Position numbers and translations under genes: made by a program. Below are positions 13,361 to 13,395 of a stretch of DNA of 13,395 bases, piece after piece. The notes beneath the pieces were generated by a model. The model was not told the origin of the DNA. It saw only the letters and a program-made list of their open reading frames with translations, and did no database searches. Position 1 is the first letter of the stretch. Every line of letters starts with the position of its first letter. Source of the stretch: Bacteroidota bacterium (GTDB lineage Bacteria; Bacteroidota; Bacteroidia; Bacteroidales; Rikenellaceae); assembly GCA_023443765.1 (NCBI GenBank), contig JAEZTA010000029.1, forward strand, positions 1 to 13,395, in the 5' to 3' direction.

Positions 13361-13395
13361 ATGGCAAGTTTAAACACTTTACGAACCAAGTTCGG
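13361..13395 (+). CDS. SurA_N/PpiD-type peptidyl-prolyl isomerase (first 11 codons, partial)
   Basis: ATG at 13361 opens MASLNTLRTKF and runs off the window. I recognise this opening from the Bacteroidales SurA_N-domain/PpiD-like peptidyl-prolyl cis-trans isomerase that usually follows the CNNM gene. In that family a short cytoplasmic tail, as seen here, precedes a single membrane anchor and periplasmic parvulin domains that help outer-membrane proteins fold. With only 11 residues the identification rests mostly on gene order and memory. It is preceded by an A/T-rich leader (AACAATTTATATGG) and its own promoter. Confidence 0.55.
   Translation, partial: MASLNTLRTKF

Noticed and set aside
1..13395. 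Search for mobile elements, defence or toxin-antitoxin genes, CRISPR arrays, tRNA or rRNA genes.
   Set aside because: No transposase, integrase, phage or nuclease-effector motifs, no regular spaced direct repeats and no tRNA cloverleaf were seen. The genes are conserved housekeeping and envelope functions.

Overview
The window looks like a chromosomal core region from a GC-rich member of the Bacteroidota (order Bacteroidales). An Alistipes-like or other Rikenellaceae source is my best guess. The reasons are: promoters of the Bacteroidota type (TTTG or TTG, 19-21 nt, then TAnnTTTG) in front of several genes; A/T-rich translation starts without clear Shine-Dalgarno sequences; a PorX-type response regulator; an HU protein of the Bacteroidota type; and the gene order coaX - outer-membrane protein - TPR protein - lptC - CNNM/CBS protein - SurA_N/PpiD-type protein, which I recall from other Bacteroidales. 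I see no tRNA, rRNA, CRISPR array, insertion sequence, phage gene or defence island. No gene-free stretch exceeds 300 bases.

Layout. Bases 1-330 (minus strand) hold the first 110 codons of a PorX-like response regulator. It is divergent from a DUF418/YeiB-like membrane protein (441-1622), and the space between them carries a promoter for each direction. Next comes a nucleic-acid module: HU (1885-2157), a 29-residue very basic protein probably of ribosomal type (2192-2281), a terminator-like hairpin and a structured GC-rich leader, then RNase E/G (2543-4093). A roughly 105-bp A/T-rich inverted array of 7-nt repeats separates this from mfd (4206-7538), the transcription-repair coupling factor.

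mfd overlaps coaX (7535-8275, type III pantothenate kinase), and coaX overlaps a signal-peptide-bearing beta-barrel protein (8250-9632). Then follow a secreted TPR protein (9683-11020), an LptC-like lipoprotein (11043-11900), a CNNM/CBS/CorC-type membrane protein (11905-13167), a probable terminator, a promoter, and the first codons of a SurA_N/PpiD-type peptidyl-prolyl isomerase (from 13361).

How they work together. The left half is nucleic-acid housekeeping (nucleoid, ribosome, RNA decay, repair at stalled RNA polymerase). The right half is mainly cell-envelope biogenesis: LPS export, an outer-membrane protein, a periplasmic TPR protein and a periplasmic folding factor. An internal promoter in the A/T-rich end of coaX probably separates the envelope genes from mfd-coaX.

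The least explained items are the two uncharacterised envelope proteins between coaX and lptC, the tandem hairpins at the TPR/lptC junction, the heptad repeat before mfd, the structured RNase E/G leader and the 29-residue basic protein. I found no clearly new multi-gene system; the best candidate for undescribed biology is the coaX-to-ppiD envelope cluster.
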